Below, piece after piece: positions 63,382-64,000 of a DNA stretch of 64,000 bases. The stretch comes from Clostridia bacterium (GTDB lineage Bacteria; Bacillota; Clostridia; TANB77; CAG-465). The DNA lies in contig JAQSXK010000006.1 of NCBI GenBank assembly GCA_029256705.1, positions 101,940 through 165,939 on the forward strand. Reading direction: 5' to 3'. The notes beneath the pieces are model-generated. The model ran no database searches, had not been told where the DNA came from, and saw only the letters and a list, made by a program, of their open reading frames with translations. How positions within the stretch are numbered: position 1 is the first letter of the stretch; each line of letters opens with the position of its first letter. A program made the translations under genes and the position numbers.

Positions 63382-63678
63382 ATGATTACAAATATGGTTT
63401 CAAGGGAATCTTTACAAAAGATCAAACAAGATGTGGATGAATACATAGGACAAAGAATATGTGTTAAGGCTAACATCGGAAGAAATAAGTGTGAATATAG
63501 AGAAGGAATATTGGACAAGACATATTCTAGTACATTTAATGTAGTAGATGCAAATACTATGAATAATTTAAACTATTCATATACAGATCTACTTACAAAT
63601 AATTTGGAGCTAACTTTGCCAAATGGGGAAAGCATAGCAGGATATGACTATTCAGTTATTTGTCATTCAAAATTTTAA
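63382..63678 (+). CDS. veg: Veg family protein
   Basis: The ATG at 63382 follows AGGTGAT. The 98 residues match Veg: IKQDVDEYIGQRICVKANIGRNKCEYREGIL in pieces, TYSSTFNVV, and NYSYTDLLTNNLELTL. Veg is a small beta-barrel protein made at high level in vegetative cells and linked to biofilm control in B. subtilis. The strong promoter is consistent. It is a single-gene unit. Confidence 0.93.
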   Translation: MITNMVSRESLQKIKQDVDEYIGQRICVKANIGRNKCEYREGILDKTYSSTFNVVDANTMNNLNYSYTDLLTNNLELTLPNGESIAGYDYSVICHSKF

Positions 63679-63686
63679 GATATACA

Positions 63687-63714
63687 AATAGAAGCGAAAG
63701 CTTCTATTTTTTTA
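63687..63714 (+). terminator. veg terminator
   Basis: AAATAGAAGC pairs with GCTTCTATTT around GAAA, then T. Confidence 0.95.
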
Positions 63715-63772
63715 TCTAATATACAATACAAAAAATACATTTATACTATTTATTGTATATAAAAAATAGTTA

Positions 63773-63801
63773 TTGACAAAAAAATATATATATTGTATAA
63801 T
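63773..63801 (+). promoter_or_regulatory. Promoter of the pilin-like gene
   Basis: TTGACA, 17 bp, TATAAT. A second TATAAT at 63860 has no -35 box and is too near the ribosome binding site. Confidence 0.75.
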
Positions 63802-63885
63802 AAAATTGTAATTTTAATAGTATTAACTAACATTTTTTATTATATAAAAAATAAATAGGTATAATATATATGGTGGAGGTCAATA

Positions 63886-64000
63886 ATGAGAAAAAAAGGA
63901 ATATCATTAATAGTTTTAATTGTAACAATAATAGTTGTAATTATAATTGCAAGTGCGGTAATAATTACCCTAGTGGATAACAATATATTAGATAGTTCTA
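63886..64000 (+). CDS. Type IV pilin-like protein, 3' truncated
   Basis: An ATG follows GGTGGAGG. The first 38 codons give RKKGISLIVLIVTIIVVIIIAS and onward, a basic leader with a likely prepilin cleavage after G, then a hydrophobic helix. This is the class seen in many Clostridia with KGISLIVL in place of the usual GFTLIEL, so Glu at +5 is missing. The rest lies outside the window. Confidence 0.65.
   Translation, partial: MRKKGISLIVLIVTIIVVIIIASAVIITLVDNNILDSS

Noticed and set aside
63860..63865. TATAAT as promoter of the pilin-like gene
   Set aside because: The start site would fall on the ribosome binding site; the TTGACA/TATAAT pair at 63773-63801 is better.

Overview
The window comes from a very AT-rich, spore-forming Firmicute, most likely an uncultured Clostridia-type bacterium. 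The evidence is a PolC-type replicative polymerase, an alpha/beta small acid-soluble spore protein, SpoIIAA/SpoIIAB, Veg, SepF, DivIVA, a CdsA-RseP-PolC gene order, sigma-A promoters and many Gram-positive hairpin terminators. Genes use the standard stop codons. Starts are often TTG or GTG behind strong GGAGG-type ribosome binding sites.

Layout. 1-2.5 kb: the end of an F420-ligase-like gene and a VanW-domain membrane protein. 2.6-5.4 kb: two unknown small proteins and an orphan VirD4/TraG coupling ATPase. 5.5-8.2 kb: a zinc-ribbon microprotein with an elaborate leader, then secD-secF. 8.27-15.4 kb: a tRNA-Leu(UAA) gene and an accessory island. Degenerate copies of the tRNA 3' half recur at 14.1 and 15.3 kb. 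The island holds a decayed integrase/excisionase pair, a TIGR04255-type cassette, two membrane/coiled-coil proteins and a DUF2935 gene. 15.4-19.1 kb: small regulators, a CaCA exchanger and a degenerate HAD protein. 19.2-27 kb: frr-cdsA-rseP-polC, hpf, a Cys-rich microprotein and a SASP gene. 27.3-34.7 kb: a cell-surface region with an Ig-like secreted protein, a class B sortase and three modular paralogues. 34.7-38.0 kb: two related structured RNAs, spoIIAA-spoIIAB, two pseudouridine synthases and rpsU. 38.2-45.9 kb: rpoB-rpoC behind an attenuator-like leader. 46-53.3 kb: mutS, a phospholipase-C-like gene, mutL, miaA and an HlyD-like gene. 54-59 kb: ruvA, ftsE-ftsX-M23 hydrolase, sepF and divIVA. 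59-64 kb: prfA, alr, ctpA, veg and the start of a pilin-like gene.

Two signals stand out. First, in-frame CGG codons are almost absent: I found only five by reading. All three that are followed by A sit exactly where the protein continues in the +1 frame, as if the C were skipped and GGA read as Gly. One of these is polC, where the beta-clamp-binding tail is encoded only in the +1 frame. This suggests +1 frameshifting at an unassigned or hungry CGG codon; sequencing error is the competing explanation. Second, the three surface paralogues share 5' leader hairpins, two with a loop reading GAGGGGTT. A nearby promoter-driven RNA of about 300 nt carries a TAACCCCT segment and a TCTCCTTT loop, complementary to that loop and to the paralogues' ribosome binding sites. 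The end of this RNA and a second copy in the 3' region of paralogue 3 share a covarying two-hairpin, pseudoknot and terminator fold, so a local RNA-based control circuit is plausible.
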